Both the position numbers and the translations under genes were made by a program. From Darksidea phi (lineage: Eukaryota > Ascomycota > Dothideomycetes > Pleosporales > Lentitheciaceae), in contig JASJFT010000169.1 in the NCBI GenBank assembly GCA_030770425.1, positions 38,381 to 102,380 of the forward strand: 64,000 nucleotides of DNA, read 5' to 3'. This document shows, in pieces, positions 34,111 to 45,031 of the stretch; position 1 is the stretch's first letter, and each line of letters opens with the position of its first letter. The notes beneath the pieces were generated by a model. It had not been told where the DNA came from. It saw only the letters and a program-made list of their open reading frames with translations, and ran no database searches.

Positions 34111-34621
34111 GGGTTCACATGGCGATGCCATTAGCTGCAAGATGTTTCCACCGGTAATCAGGATTCTCCACAAGCCTCCGGGTCGTGCTCAAGCTGCGGG
34201 ACGCTTGTGACGCGGTGCCATTGGAGTTATTATCTTATTAACTAATGATATGATGAGCTGTACCCGCTTCACGTGCCTCTTGTTGCAGCAATGTTCGCTC
34301 TTCAGAACGCATTAATGCCGGAACCATAACTTTTCTAGCGCTCAGTTGATCCGGACTCCCTTCCAGCCTGGCGTGGGGCGGGACGGGTGCTACTTTACAC
34401 TGGATTAGGTGGTGGAAAGCTTAGATGAGTTCGGGAGCGGTGGGGTGAATAGGAAGGAATGTGTGGATCTCTTTTGGTATACTTTGTCTAAACAGATGAT
34501 TGGGTGGTCTGGGAAAAATGAGGGAGTACCCGCGTGATATGTTACTCTATATATACAAATTACCTCGGCTGCTCATGCGTGTATGCCACAGTTCTAACAG
34601 GACACTCTGGATCGATGCTCC
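34111..34621. other. Intergenic, nothing recognised
   Basis: About 510 bp without a supported gene. A TATA-like [14 protein letters not shown] near 34545. Confidence 0.3.
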
Positions 34622-35137
34622 TCAGCCACCCGTCCCCATCGACCGCTCATCCTTGCCGGAAAGCTGCCCCTGAACAGCCCCGTAGTTTACCATCGGTTGC
34701 ACCGGCACAGCAACAACGTCAATCCAAACACATCCATCCGCGCTTTGCACCACAGCGCCTAGAAACGCTTGGTTCTTATCGTAGCGCCACTGCGGCCTTA
34801 CATTCTTGTTCTCGATTTTGGCGTTCGTTGTGACCGTATTGACAATCTCTACTAACTTCTCCTGCGTAGTGCTGCGATGTGATGCCCAACCTGCGATGCT
34901 GACGGTTGAATATAGCAAGTCCTCGGATTCCACTATGACGGTATAAGGTTCGATGATCTTGGCGGTGGGGTGCTCGACGTTGATGGTCTCGTACACGAAC
35001 GGTGACCATTTCTCAGTGTATGTGGAGGGCATACCCGTGGGTGTGATGTCGGCGATCTTGTAGTACGGCTTGTCCTTCTCGATGTCGCTTTTGATAGATG
35101 TCGAGGCCTTGATTATAAGATAGGTGTGTCCAGTCAT
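34622..35137 (-). CDS. Hypothetical protein, 171 aa
   Basis: Uninterrupted frame from ATG 35137 (MTGHTYLIIKASTSIKSD). No signal peptide or membrane span. The fold looks mixed alpha/beta, with a segment YTVIVESEDLLYSTVSIAGW, a helix TTQEKLVEIVNTVTTNAKIE, and a hydrophobic strand GCVWIDVVAVPVQPM near the end. No family recognised. It resembles the 159-aa orphan at 3673-4152 in length and in its Lys/Tyr/Ala-rich first strand; a distant relationship is only a guess. Coding quality is good, with no stop and no need for an intron. Confidence 0.5.
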   Translation of the reverse strand: MTGHTYLIIKASTSIKSDIEKDKPYYKIADITPTGMPSTYTEKWSPFVYETINVEHPTAKIIEPYTVIVESEDLLYSTVSIAGWASHRSTTQEKLVEIVNTVTTNAKIENKNVRPQWRYDKNQAFLGAVVQSADGCVWIDVVAVPVQPMVNYGAVQGQLSGKDERSMGTGG

Positions 35138-35432
35138 AGCGTTACAGGTCTTGGTACAGTTAGTATAGGCCTTGAATCGAAGCCTGCCCCGGAGAAGGTG
35201 GGGCTGACGTTATAAAAGGAGACGAGGTCTCACAAGCGGCAAGGGAGTAGTCTATGCAGATTGTAGACATCGAGCCTTCACGTATCGTAGGTAATTCACA
35301 GATGTAGGGCCAAACTGTTTGCCGAGAGAGATCCCAGGGTCCGTTTGTTATCCACGTTTATTTATGCAACAAAGAGCCCACCGTACTCTATAAACCGAAT
35401 GGAGCTCCAGATATTGATAATTGGTGGGTGTA

Positions 35433-36842
35433 TCAAGCTCCTGCTGCGAAGAAGCTCAAGAAGCTTCCTGCTGTCAGTCCAGCGACGAGCGACAGTGACA
35501 TGAAGCCTCCAGCAGCCTCACGCTCATCCACGTCTACATACTCCACAAAGCCCATCATGCAATTGCTTCCAATATAGCCGTTCGTAACACCAAAAAGAAG
35601 TTGTACCACTAATAGATAGAAAACGTCGGAGCTGATTGCTGCGCCCTTCCCACCAATATTACAGAGAAGATACATGGGAATGAAAACGGTGCGGGACACC
35701 GAGAGTATGAAGAGTAAGCGAGGACGTGAGGTGATACTCAAGCCGGGTAGTCCGGGAACCACACGACCTACGAGGTCTCCGATGTTCCAGAAGAGGAAAC
35801 CTAGCGGGATGAAAGAAGATGGCTGGAAAAGGCGGGACGCACTAGCGGGGTCTCGAGTGCTCAGGATCTGGGAAGTGAACACAGGGTAAAGCATAGTGAT
35901 GGCAAAGTTGAGGAAGACAGCTGAAGCGAGCCAGAAGAGCTTCTTGAAAAGTCTCGTGAGCGGAACAGACTCGCGTCCGATGTGTTCAAGACTAGAGTCC
36001 CCATCGTCTGCATCCAGTGTCTGCTTGATGCATTCACGGGAGCTGTGCCGTGAGAGGAGGTAGGCAAATGCAACCAAGGTGATGGCCGAGATGAGGGTGG
36101 CTGTTAAGAAGTAGACGAAGGCGGATGTGCTCGACTGCTGGGGCGCACCTTCCTTGGTCTCTTTTGCGGGCACGGAAAGCACAGAAGCGATCTGTGTTAC
36201 ACAAGGCAGCACGCCAGCTATGCCTTGGCCCGTCATGATGGCTTGTGTATACTCCTCCCTTCCGAAGCTGGAGACGTAGGCGAATACGCCGTTCTGGCAC
36301 AAGCCGGTAGCCACACTAGCGGCAAGTACAGTGACTACGAAGAAGGCAAAGTATACGCCGGGCGACACTCCCAGAAATAGCCGAGTCGACATGGCGAGCA
36401 GGGCAAAGATGGCCATGTTCAGCGTGAGGGATGTTATGATACGTTTCGGATAGGACGCGCGGGCTTGCAGTTTGGTCAAGACGATCATGGAGCCTAGATT
36501 GCCCACTGTCGAGACAGCCAGTTCGGTTGACTGGAAGTTGCGGAGGAGCTGTTCGTCGGATGCGAAACGTTTCTGGAAGTAGGGCGCTGCTGCGAGGAAC
36601 ATGTTCCTGGAAAATGTCAGACGGAACGAAGTGTACCACGACCATGTGTTTTACCACGCCCATAGCATAGCAACTCCGAGCAGCACAAAGACGGAGTAGT
36701 CGATCCACGAGAACTCCTGCTTGCCATGTTCGATTCGTTCGCCATCTGGCCGCTCTGAGCCGCCCTCGAGTGGCTCATAAGACGCATCTGCGATTTGGGT
36801 CTCAAAGATACGCCGTATGCGTTCCATGATGTGCAAAGGCAT
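35433..36842 (-). CDS. Equilibrative nucleoside transporter (ENT family), two exons
   Basis: Moves nucleosides across a membrane; fungal members such as FUN26 are often vacuolar. Exon 1 is 36842-36655, intron 36607-36654 (48 nt, GTAAAA donor, CCAG acceptor), exon 2 is 36606-35433; 453 aa. The junction rebuilds the first membrane span (SVFVLLGVAMLWAWNMFLAA), with the WNMF motif typical of ENT TM1. Around eleven spans are visible, split by a polar loop (DADDGDSSLEHIGRESV). Later motifs FWNIGDLVGRVVPG and LLFGVTNGYIGSNCMMG match the conserved TM8 and TM10 regions. A start at 36827 (MERIRRIFE) is equally possible. Divergent from the IWR1 gene. Confidence 0.9.
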
Positions 36843-37249
36843 ATAGGTCACGGAAGTGGATAAAGTCGCGGAACGGTTACGACGCAGGTGGGAACGCGAG
36901 ACGTGAAAGAGCGGATATCTTCGAAGACGGTAGGAGTGTTTATCAAGGGAATATGTAGGCAGACATGTTCAGGCGACCGTCGATATATGAGACGGGCTGT
37001 GAAGCTGGACTGTGCAGCTGACTGACGATGCGTGACAACGCCTAGCTACCTGATGTCGTGCACTGATTCTACAGGTCGGTCTTGGCAGAAACGCTTAGTC
37101 ATTGCGCATCGGCCAGTTCCCCGCTATGCCCCTCCAAACATTTACGATCAGCTTCAGCTTCTTCAATAAATCCGATATTCAAAAGCTCGTCTTTCTATAG
37201 AGCTGTCAAATACAAGCCGGTGTAGAGGCATCCCTTACTGGCTCTCACG
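36843..37249. promoter_or_regulatory. Divergent upstream region of ENT and IWR1 genes
   Basis: A 407-bp interval between two divergent start codons; presumed promoters of both. No specific site recognised. Confidence 0.35.
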
Positions 37250-38275
37250 ATGTCGCCCAATCCGCCGCAGACGCTCTCGGTGAAGCGGAAACGCACCGAT
37301 GCTCCAATCGACTCGCTGATCGTCGAAGAAAAGACCATCAAACGTCAAAAGAGCGAGATGTTCGCCTGGCGTCTTGTCCAGAAGCCCGGCATCCAGATTC
37401 CGGCATCTATTCCGTCACCTGTGCCGCAGGCCACCCCATTCTTCGGCTTCTTCAACTCGTCTGGCAGCCGAGTACTTGTGCAGCATCCAAGCCAGGATCA
37501 GAGCACGACGACGAATGGGACAAATGCGCAGTCGATCTCGCAGGACAAGGCGACACCGGTCGCTGCACCAGACACCCCTCGTCCCCGAAAGCGTCCGGGC
37601 GCAGGCGCAGCTCTACATGGCGTAAAAGCGGTGGTCGCGGACAAAACTGTGAAAAGCGCTGGGCCATCAGAGGAAGAGGTACGCCAGTTTGAGCAATTCT
37701 CTGCTGAGGTGGAGGAGGACGATCGGGCAAAGTCCAGGCCACCTACAATACCTCTCAAGTTCAAGCCCAGGGTGCCTGCGCTTCGATACAAAGACCGACA
37801 TCCGGAAAAGGCCGCAGCCCTTACCGAGCGCGATCCAGACGCGATGGATTTGGACGACTATGTATATGACACCTACGTGCGCGAGGTTGTTATGCCCGAT
37901 GCAGATGGCAAGATACCGGAGCCGCAGGGCACCGTCGGTATCATCGTACTCAAAGAAGAAGACGAGGAGTGGTGGAACGGAGACGACGAAAGCGACAGAG
38001 AATTTGCAACTGATGATGAAGACGAGAACGCTGAGGAATACTACGCCAACGACTATCCCGAGGATGAAATGAGTTCGGACGATGAGTATGACCGGAATCT
38101 CTACAAGCGGCATTATCGCAGAGGCTCTGATGACGAGGAGTTTGATTTGAACGATGACAGTGGCGATGGTGATGATGATGCAGTCGCACGTAGTGATGGA
38201 GATGAGGATGACGAGCATTTCCGCCGCATTGCACCACCAACAGCGCCGGGCTATTGGGGCCGTCTTGGAGAGTGA
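37250..38275 (+). CDS. IWR1: RNA polymerase II nuclear import factor Iwr1
   Basis: Iwr1 binds assembled RNA polymerase II and directs its import. A single-exon, 341-aa frame from ATG 37250. The N-terminus is basic (SVKRKRTDAPI, KTIKRQKSEMF, compatible with a nuclear localisation signal) and contains FAWRLVQKPG. The diagnostic Iwr1 block is at about 200-275: DYVYDTYVREVVMPDADG, VGIIVLKEEDEEWWNGDDES, EEYYANDYPEDEMSSDDEYD. The last 80 residues are extremely acidic, as usual for this family, ending GYWGRLGE. No intron is needed. Confidence 0.9.
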   Translation: MSPNPPQTLSVKRKRTDAPIDSLIVEEKTIKRQKSEMFAWRLVQKPGIQIPASIPSPVPQATPFFGFFNSSGSRVLVQHPSQDQSTTTNGTNAQSISQDKATPVAAPDTPRPRKRPGAGAALHGVKAVVADKTVKSAGPSEEEVRQFEQFSAEVEEDDRAKSRPPTIPLKFKPRVPALRYKDRHPEKAAALTERDPDAMDLDDYVYDTYVREVVMPDADGKIPEPQGTVGIIVLKEEDEEWWNGDDESDREFATDDEDENAEEYYANDYPEDEMSSDDEYDRNLYKRHYRRGSDDEEFDLNDDSGDGDDDAVARSDGDEDDEHFRRIAPPTAPGYWGRLGE

Positions 38276-41200
38276 AAGGTGCTCTGCGTGGGCGGTCAAT
38301 GTTATCGCACGTATAAGCGCATACCAGAGATTTGGTTGGTTGGGACCCTCCTCGCGGTAGGGGAGCACCAAGATACCGGTGTAGGATTGAAGGAAAGCAA
38401 TACCCACGGAGATTTGAATACAGTTCAGCTCGAACTCTGTCATATCGCGACTACAGATCCAGGCCTTCTATTGCACCTTGATGATCCCTTCTAATGTCAT
38501 TAATGGAACAGAGACCAAGCTAACGGTAATGCAGAACCATGAGACACCCCGGAACACTGATCCCCTTCAACCCCTCCAAGTCACTATCCAGCATGTCGGT
38601 CAGCACCGTCTCACCTCGTTGCTACGCCTTGATTCATCGACCTTCTTTCTTCTCATGTCTTCTTCTGTCTTCTAAGCCAATCTTTTACTTCAGCATTGCC
38701 ACGAAACACTATGACACAGAGCTTACTGGACTTTTGCTCTGGCTTCGTAGGATGGGGCGTACGCCTTGACATCACGGTCGGGCCATGACTGTTGATGACT
38801 CCAATGAATCCGGTGACCGTTGATGTAATCTGGAACGCAGCACGGCCAGATCAGCGGGATCCAAGCTGATGTAACTCGGTTTCGGTCAACATTGTTGGGA
38901 ATTTGAATTTGTCGCACAGATATGTACAGGAGCGAAATTGTTGACCTGTTGTTCACTACATACCGATATTCCGTTGTGTCCTTTTTCTTACCAGCATGGC
39001 CCATCAGCCTCGAGGCTACTTCTTAGGCGCCCTATGGAGGCGTCCTATGCGAAATATCTGTCGGTCTTTCGTGCAGGAAGGATGCGTTGTCTCGAACAAT
39101 GGCGGGGGCGTGACCGACTCGGTCTCTATACAGGGACTCTATGTGTTGCAGCGTCGGCGACGCGCAACGCGATCGAAGCGGACGTATAACTAACCGAAGA
39201 TGGAATCTAGATGCGAGGCACATCTGACATGGCAAGGGGTTCGATGGCTACGTGCGCAGATTGAGACCGAATATGCATACAGGCGCGCCCACACTCCTCC
39301 CGCAGTCTCGCGTGAGAATTTTTTAGCCAATAATATCGGATTATCGTACGTTCCTACTAGATGAACTGCTCTCGCTGCTTCGCCGCTTTAGGGCTCTTGG
39401 GCTTATTTGGCTGTTCCACCTCGAAGCATAGATTTGGCCGGTGAGTGTGGAGTCGCGTCCAGATGCAATTGCAATGCAGTCCTTCTCAGGATGGTGACTT
39501 GATACTTGCCGAGACATCGACTCAATAACTCTCTATCTTGCCAACTAGATCCTGCTCACTAGGGCGGCCCAATGTGGCAGAGCGGCTGACGCCCTCATCG
39601 TTGACAAATCTACGCACGCTTGACGTGGGCCGGAGAAAGTGCATCGTATTCGCTGTGGACCGCATCTTATACCCTAAGCGCCGGGCCCTGATACGGGAGA
39701 GCTGAGAGGTGGCGTTCGTCTAGCGTGGGCCTATCATAAGCCTAGTGAACATGTTTGGCTGACGGCTGCGTCAGCCCTACCCTCGGGCGGGCAATGGCTT
39801 TCCGCTCAGGCCTGAGGAAAACGAAGCTGGGGTATGGACAACGTCTCTGCCACCCCACGTCTGGCTGGGCGTTCCTGAGCTAGTCCCTCTTCTAGAAAAT
39901 GGCTTGTAGCCGTCGCCGTTTTACGCGCACCTAATGAGGCTCGCTGTAATCCTTGCGATACGATTGGCTACCGACCAGCGAACTCCGAGTTTGCTTCAAG
40001 GAATTGCACTTTCGTGTACCACACTTCAGGTACGAACCCCCTTGACGATCATAGACGATGTTGAGGAACAAGGTGGGCGAGTTTGCCTTCTTTCGGTTGG
40101 ATGGCTCTGGTAAGAGAGGGCGTACTCTTCTGCATGCCCTTCGTGTTGGAGATATATATGTCCTTTAGTTGGTAATGTTAGGATATTCAAGCTCTCATCG
40201 ATTCCAGTTCCTCGAGTTTTCTCATCAGCACATACGATCGGTTGGCCTGTTTCTGGCACATTGGTATGTTGATCCTTCTCCTAAGTCTCAAGTAGTGTTG
40301 GCCACATCTCTACCAGTTCAGAACATTACTTGAGCTCCCCATATAGAACGTCTAACATGCGTCTAGGGAGACAAATACCATTTCAGGCACATACTATCGA
40401 CTTATCTTTCTCTGAACATACCGGAGCTGTTTGTCATCATGCCAGCGTAAGGATTCCACACTTACCGCACTCGCACAATGCATAGACTAAGAGCGTCTAG
40501 AAGCAAATCTACTGCTGCAACAGCACTCTCTCGAAATCCTACACCTGCTTGTTCCCAAGCACGCCCCTCGCAAGATGCAAGTACTCGGGCAACTACCCAG
40601 CTATGCACAATTACGCTGTCCGACCACGATTCTGCTCCTCAGCAATCCTCCGTCACACTTGGCAAGCAGGGTGCTCAACAGGATGGGCAGGGTGGGGCGT
40701 TGGCCGCATGGTGGGCAAGTGAAGATGACCCGTGGTCGACGTGGAATCGAAGGAACCCTTGACGGGTTCACTTCATGGTGACTGCAGGCATGGTATTGTA
40801 AGTGGACACATTGGAGCTGGTCTCAATGGACGGTGTATAACTTTTTGTTTTATTACATTTCCTTAGTAGCTATATTGCTTGTCGTTGCACACCCTGATTG
40901 GACTTTCGAACAAGGTATTTAGTCATATCATAGTACGTTTGCTAAGATAATGCCATACTAAACCCTGAACATCTACTCCTATGATGTTCATGTGCAAGAC
41001 TAACACGGCGTAAGTCCATGCACTCTGATGATTTTGATGCCTAAGGTCTCTTCCGTTTCTTCTTTCAGTTCGGCGATGGAGATGACAAAGCAAACGAATT
41101 ATCCACGAGCAAATTCCGTATGCGCTCCACTCTTAAAATGATGAAGTAGTTTTCGGAAAAGGAAATCAAGCAGATCGAGAAGGACAGGCATCAATCGGAA

Positions 41201-41438
41201 TGGAAGTATATTCTAAGAAATAATAGATAGTATTAAGTTTTATCCACGGAGCTATGCTGCGCTAAGCACGGGCGTGAATCAAAGGTACGCCTTACTTTCC
41301 TCAGAAACAATGCGCACTACCTCCACAGCTTTAGCCGAATGCGTTTTCTGGCTAGCTAAAAATATGAACTGTGTATGCGACGATTAAAATTAATCGCTTC
41401 GTCTTTGACGCACACTACATAACCGTCCCACGATAACA
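38276..41438. other. Gene-poor stretch of about 3.2 kb
   Basis: No supported gene. Near 41069-41229 a decayed exon may exist: after a tttctttcag acceptor-like site the frame reads FGDGDDKANELSTSKFRMRS and later EKEIKQIEKDRHQSEWKYIL, interrupted by one TAG. A 94-codon frame at 40478-40762 lacks motifs. Confidence 0.3.
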
Positions 41439-42499
41439 TCAAGACCCATAACTGACGAACCCACTCATGGTCTCCATAACCCCCACTGCACCCTGTGCTC
41501 TCTTCGAGCGCACCAACCATACAACAAAGATCAAAAGATTGATGAACTCGAGTGCGGCTAAGGCAACGGCAGCCCAGAAAGCAAACCGCTTCAAATAAGT
41601 CAGTAATAACGTCACCCCAGCAAGAGAGGAAAGCAGCCTACCATCTCAGTGCACGTCTCTCCGAAATTAATGTTAACGTAGTGATACTCCTTGGTCGAAT
41701 GCGTACAAGCCCACGACATCAAATCCCAGTTCGTCTCCTTCGTATCCCACGATGCGTAGTACGCCGTCACCGCAATCCACAGTGCCAGGCAAACCGTCGA
41801 GATAATCACCGTAGTGATGTTTCCCGTGTTCGTCATATGACGAACCTATAAGACCACAGTGTCAGCAAATACCGCGCCGTCAACTGCTCACTCTAGCGTA
41901 CGAGCACTCACCTTCTGATTCATACTAGCCAAACAAAGTATCAAGCCCAACGCCGCCGCCATCACGGAGACCCCAAGTAAAAACATTGTTGGGCCCATTT
42001 TCAAATTCCCCGGCCACACCTTGAACGTGCCCGTCCCATTGCGGAACGCCTCACTGATATCTTCAGTCCGCCTGTAACTCCGTATACTGTCCAACAACAC
42101 CGCGATAATGACTACACTTAATATAACCGTAAAGAATCTCAACACAAGCCTCGTAACGTAGAAGCCTCTCGACTTGCTAAGCTGTGGGGGCGGACGGGAC
42201 CGCGCCTCGGCTTGGCGGCGTTGCTTGATGTAATTTGTTGCTTGCGCATCGGCGTGTTGGCGTGCGGAGGCAAGGAGTCGCTCTGAGTCGCTGTGCGAGG
42301 TGCGCAGATCGGGGCGAGTGGCGGGCATGGGGGTGAGGAAGGCTTCTTTGTCCGAGGGGAGGGTTTCGCTGGCGTTGGGGTGGATGAAGAGGACTCTACT
42401 TTGGTTTTCCGGCATGGTGTAGTCGTAGTCCTCTGCGAAGCGGGAGACGCGTGTGTTGAGGGAGGGGTTGGGGGACGGTGTACGCGAGTAGGAAGTCAT
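41439..42499 (-). CDS. Four-TM membrane protein, MARVEL-like topology, three exons
   Basis: Exons 42499-41912, 41845-41642 and 41588-41439 give 313 aa. Introns are 66 nt (41846-41911, GTGAGT donor, TATAG acceptor) and 53 nt (41589-41641, GTAGGC donor, AAG acceptor), both phase 0. Junctions restore NQKVRHMTNTGN and TCTEMRFAFWAAVALAALE. The first 120 residues are a polar cytosolic tail (SYSRTPSPNP, EARSRPPPQLSKSRG). Four hydrophobic spans follow: FYVTRLVLRFFTVILSVVII, FLLGVSVMAAALGLILCLA, IISTVCLALWIAVTAYYA and ELINLLIFVVWLV. A Cys-containing outside loop (WACTHSTKEY, GETCTEM) lies between spans 3 and 4. Topology matches MARVEL-type proteins; function unknown. Confidence 0.75.
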
Positions 42500-43203
42500 A
42501 GTGGGCGAAAGCAATCTCTACTCCCTCTTACCGTCAAACGTGTGAAATACAAGTACAGGAAGGAATAAACTTCAAGACGCATCTGCGCCCGTTGCCATCC
42601 CTATATAACTACCCATCGTACAAGCGTCCGATAACACTTAGCGTCTCCCCAAAATACTCGCCTGGGCACATCTTTATAATGTCCCCTCGTACACCAAGCT
42701 CCTAACAACCCGCGCCACACAATCCTAGAAATCGCCAGAAAGAGCTGCCTAAAGGCGCGTAGGAGCCTAGCCAAGTTTCGCTGATGGGAGCGATGCTCGC
42801 TTAGTGCTTATCCACTTGGCGGGGTGGGTAAGCAGAGTTGCCTGTTTGGGACGGGTTTACGATGCAAGTAGATGGGAGGGGCTTAGCGTGGTTGGAATGG
42901 AGCTAACAGTGTGGTAGTAAGCGTGGAGTGAGTGTAGGTGAGATGGGGGTGAGGCTGGAATTGGGGATGGTAGGAGCTGGCATTTGGGGGCTTCTGAGTT
43001 TTCCGGGAAGCAATTTACGTGCTGTCGCATGGGTGAGATTCTTGAAAGCTGAGTCTCATCAGTGCCTGAGTCGTAGATATGCGTCTTTATTTTCATGTAC
43101 TCAGAAATCTCGGTTCCTCATTACTTTCGTAGGTGTAGACTGATAAGGGTATTTGGTCGTACAAGAAAGGGGCTCCCCTCAAGGGGTTCAGTAAGCCGAT
43201 CAT
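42500..43203. other. Intergenic, nothing recognised
   Basis: About 700 bp with only short frames, lying between the upstream end of the four-TM gene and the 3' end of the oxygenase gene, both on the minus strand. Confidence 0.35.
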
Positions 43204-44298
43204 TTAGCCATCATTAACATACTTCTCAAACACATCCCCATAAAACTTCCTCCCCACCACTCGATGGCTTCGAATCTTAGTTCTCAGCTGCGTCTCACCC
43301 CAAGTATCATACTTGCCCCTTAAAAACGCACTGTCGATCTGCCTCCCCTCTGCACTTTCCTTGCCTAATCCATCTCTGCTCTCCCACCCGTCCCGTCTAA
43401 ACGCGTCACCTCCAAAATGTTCGCTCAACGTGCCCGCAGCTTCTTCTTTCGTCAAATCCCTCCGCATACCTTGAAAGAACGGTATGCTAAAACGTTGATG
43501 AGGACCGGATAGTACACGGTGTGTAGTCGCCTTACAAATCCCATTCGTGACGACTTCGAAACCTTGGCCGACATTTACGACGAAAGTGTTTGGAACATTC
43601 GGCACATCGATCCACACACCACTCTTATTCAGAGCTTGTAAGCCTTTTACAGAAGGATCGGACACTTGGAGAAGGAAGGTCCACCAGCCTGACGAGTCTT
43701 TGTGCGGTCCGACGCCTTGACCATCTTCAGTCCCAGGTGGCGATTGGGGGTAATGCACAAGCTTGAGGCGGTGCTGGTCGGAGAGGAAGGGCAGAAATTT
43801 TGTAGGTGGAAGGGCCAGCGCTTCAGCGACTAGCTCGAGAAACGTTGAGCTGAGGCGCGTGAGTGCTGCGCTGTATCTCTCCACAATGGGTCTCAGCTCC
43901 GGAAACGAAGTAGGCCACTGATTCGGACCCTTCAATCTCTCCGCTAACGGCTTTTCGGGGGTCCAGTCATCGGGTAGCTCAGTGGCGAATTCGAATTGTT
44001 CCCTTCTATCGACTTCTCCGGCTGTGGTTTCCGCGCCCGTGCCGCTGTAACCTAGGAAATGTGGTGAGTTTTCTAGAGTGATGTTGTTCTTGGCGGAGAG
44101 GGGAAGGCTGAATAAGCGGGGGAGTGCATCGACTAGATCTTGGATAACAAGGTCCGGAACGCCGTGGTTGGAGACGTAAAGAAAGCCGACGTAGAGTAGT
44201 GCATATGCTAGATCGTCTAGGAGTCCGTTCTTTTCGGCTGGTGTATTGGCTTTTGAAAGGTCGATCGTGGGAATGCGTGTGAAGTCTGAAGATGCCAT
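43204..44298 (-). CDS. 2-oxoglutarate/Fe(II)-dependent dioxygenase, isopenicillin-N-synthase-like
   Basis: Uses Fe(II), O2 and usually 2-oxoglutarate to oxidise a small molecule; substrate unknown. Start taken at ATG 44298 (MASSDFTRIPTIDLSKA), 364 aa. The DIOX_N part is at about 10-110 (YVGFLYVSNHGVPDLVIQDL). The jelly-roll core shows the full metal triad His199-x-Asp201 (GVGPHKDSSGWW) and His260 (ATTHRVLSGPHQRFS), plus the 2-oxoglutarate anchor Arg269-x-Ser271. No introns. It is divergent from an MFS exporter 734 bp away, an arrangement frequent in small fungal metabolic loci, which hints at co-regulation but proves nothing. Confidence 0.92.
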   Translation of the reverse strand: MASSDFTRIPTIDLSKANTPAEKNGLLDDLAYALLYVGFLYVSNHGVPDLVIQDLVDALPRLFSLPLSAKNNITLENSPHFLGYSGTGAETTAGEVDRREQFEFATELPDDWTPEKPLAERLKGPNQWPTSFPELRPIVERYSAALTRLSSTFLELVAEALALPPTKFLPFLSDQHRLKLVHYPQSPPGTEDGQGVGPHKDSSGWWTFLLQVSDPSVKGLQALNKSGVWIDVPNVPNTFVVNVGQGFEVVTNGICKATTHRVLSGPHQRFSIPFFQGMRRDLTKEEAAGTLSEHFGGDAFRRDGWESRDGLGKESAEGRQIDSAFLRGKYDTWGETQLRTKIRSHRVVGRKFYGDVFEKYVNDG

Positions 44299-45031
44299 CC
44301 TATCGTTGGGACGTGCTGTCACAACTTCTCGTAAATGCTTCGATTTAGCTTGCGCTCGGCTTTTAGTTGTCTACCTGATGAGCACTGAACCGGAACTTAA
44401 GACCTGGCATCGCAAGCCCCACCGTCTTGTGCAGGAAAAATAGTGTTGTGACTTAAGATGACGTGCTGTTGATCTACACAGTTTTTGCTTCTGAGAAGGC
44501 GGGGAAGCTGCATGAGCGTCTAACGCTACGCCCGTTCTCCGGCTCCTATCATGGACACCGATAATACTTCCTTACTCCCAGTTGAGTCCGTGCTTGTGAT
44601 CGGAGTAAGGTGACATGGTAGGTGGGACAGACCGCAACGCGACGCCTGCGAATGTAGCTCAACCAATGAGAGCGTTTGTCTCTTCCGCGACTAATTACTC
44701 GCCTGTAGGGTAAGACAGACTACGCAGCACTCTCCACGAGAAGTCCTGTTCAGTTAGAACGACCATTGCCCAAGCTTGCGCATATGGACCGGTGATAGTT
44801 GTCTTTTGAAAACGAAAACACGTCGCCAGTCGATCACCCCCGCCGATCACCTATGAGCAAGAATGAGTCATGTGCTTTCCGAGAGTTTATCTCCTAAAAG
44901 CATCACTGTATCTTTCCATATAATCTTCCTCGAAGTGACCGCCGTGTTATGGTCAAAACCGTAATGACAGCATCTCAGTCGCATTGATTACTGCCTTTCC
45001 ATCGTCAACCTGATCCGCATCTACTCGGAAC
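44299..45031. promoter_or_regulatory. Shared upstream region of oxygenase and MFS genes
   Basis: A 733-bp interval between divergent starts, presumed to carry both promoters. No defined operator was recognised. Confidence 0.35.

Noticed and set aside
37667..38443. 258-codon minus-strand hydrophobic frame
   Set aside because: It is antisense to the acidic IWR1 tail (GAT/GAC read backwards as ATC/GTC), a compositional artefact.
40478..40762. 94-codon plus-strand frame in the gene-poor stretch
   Set aside because: Ser/Thr/Gln-rich composition without motif or splice support; cannot be distinguished from chance.
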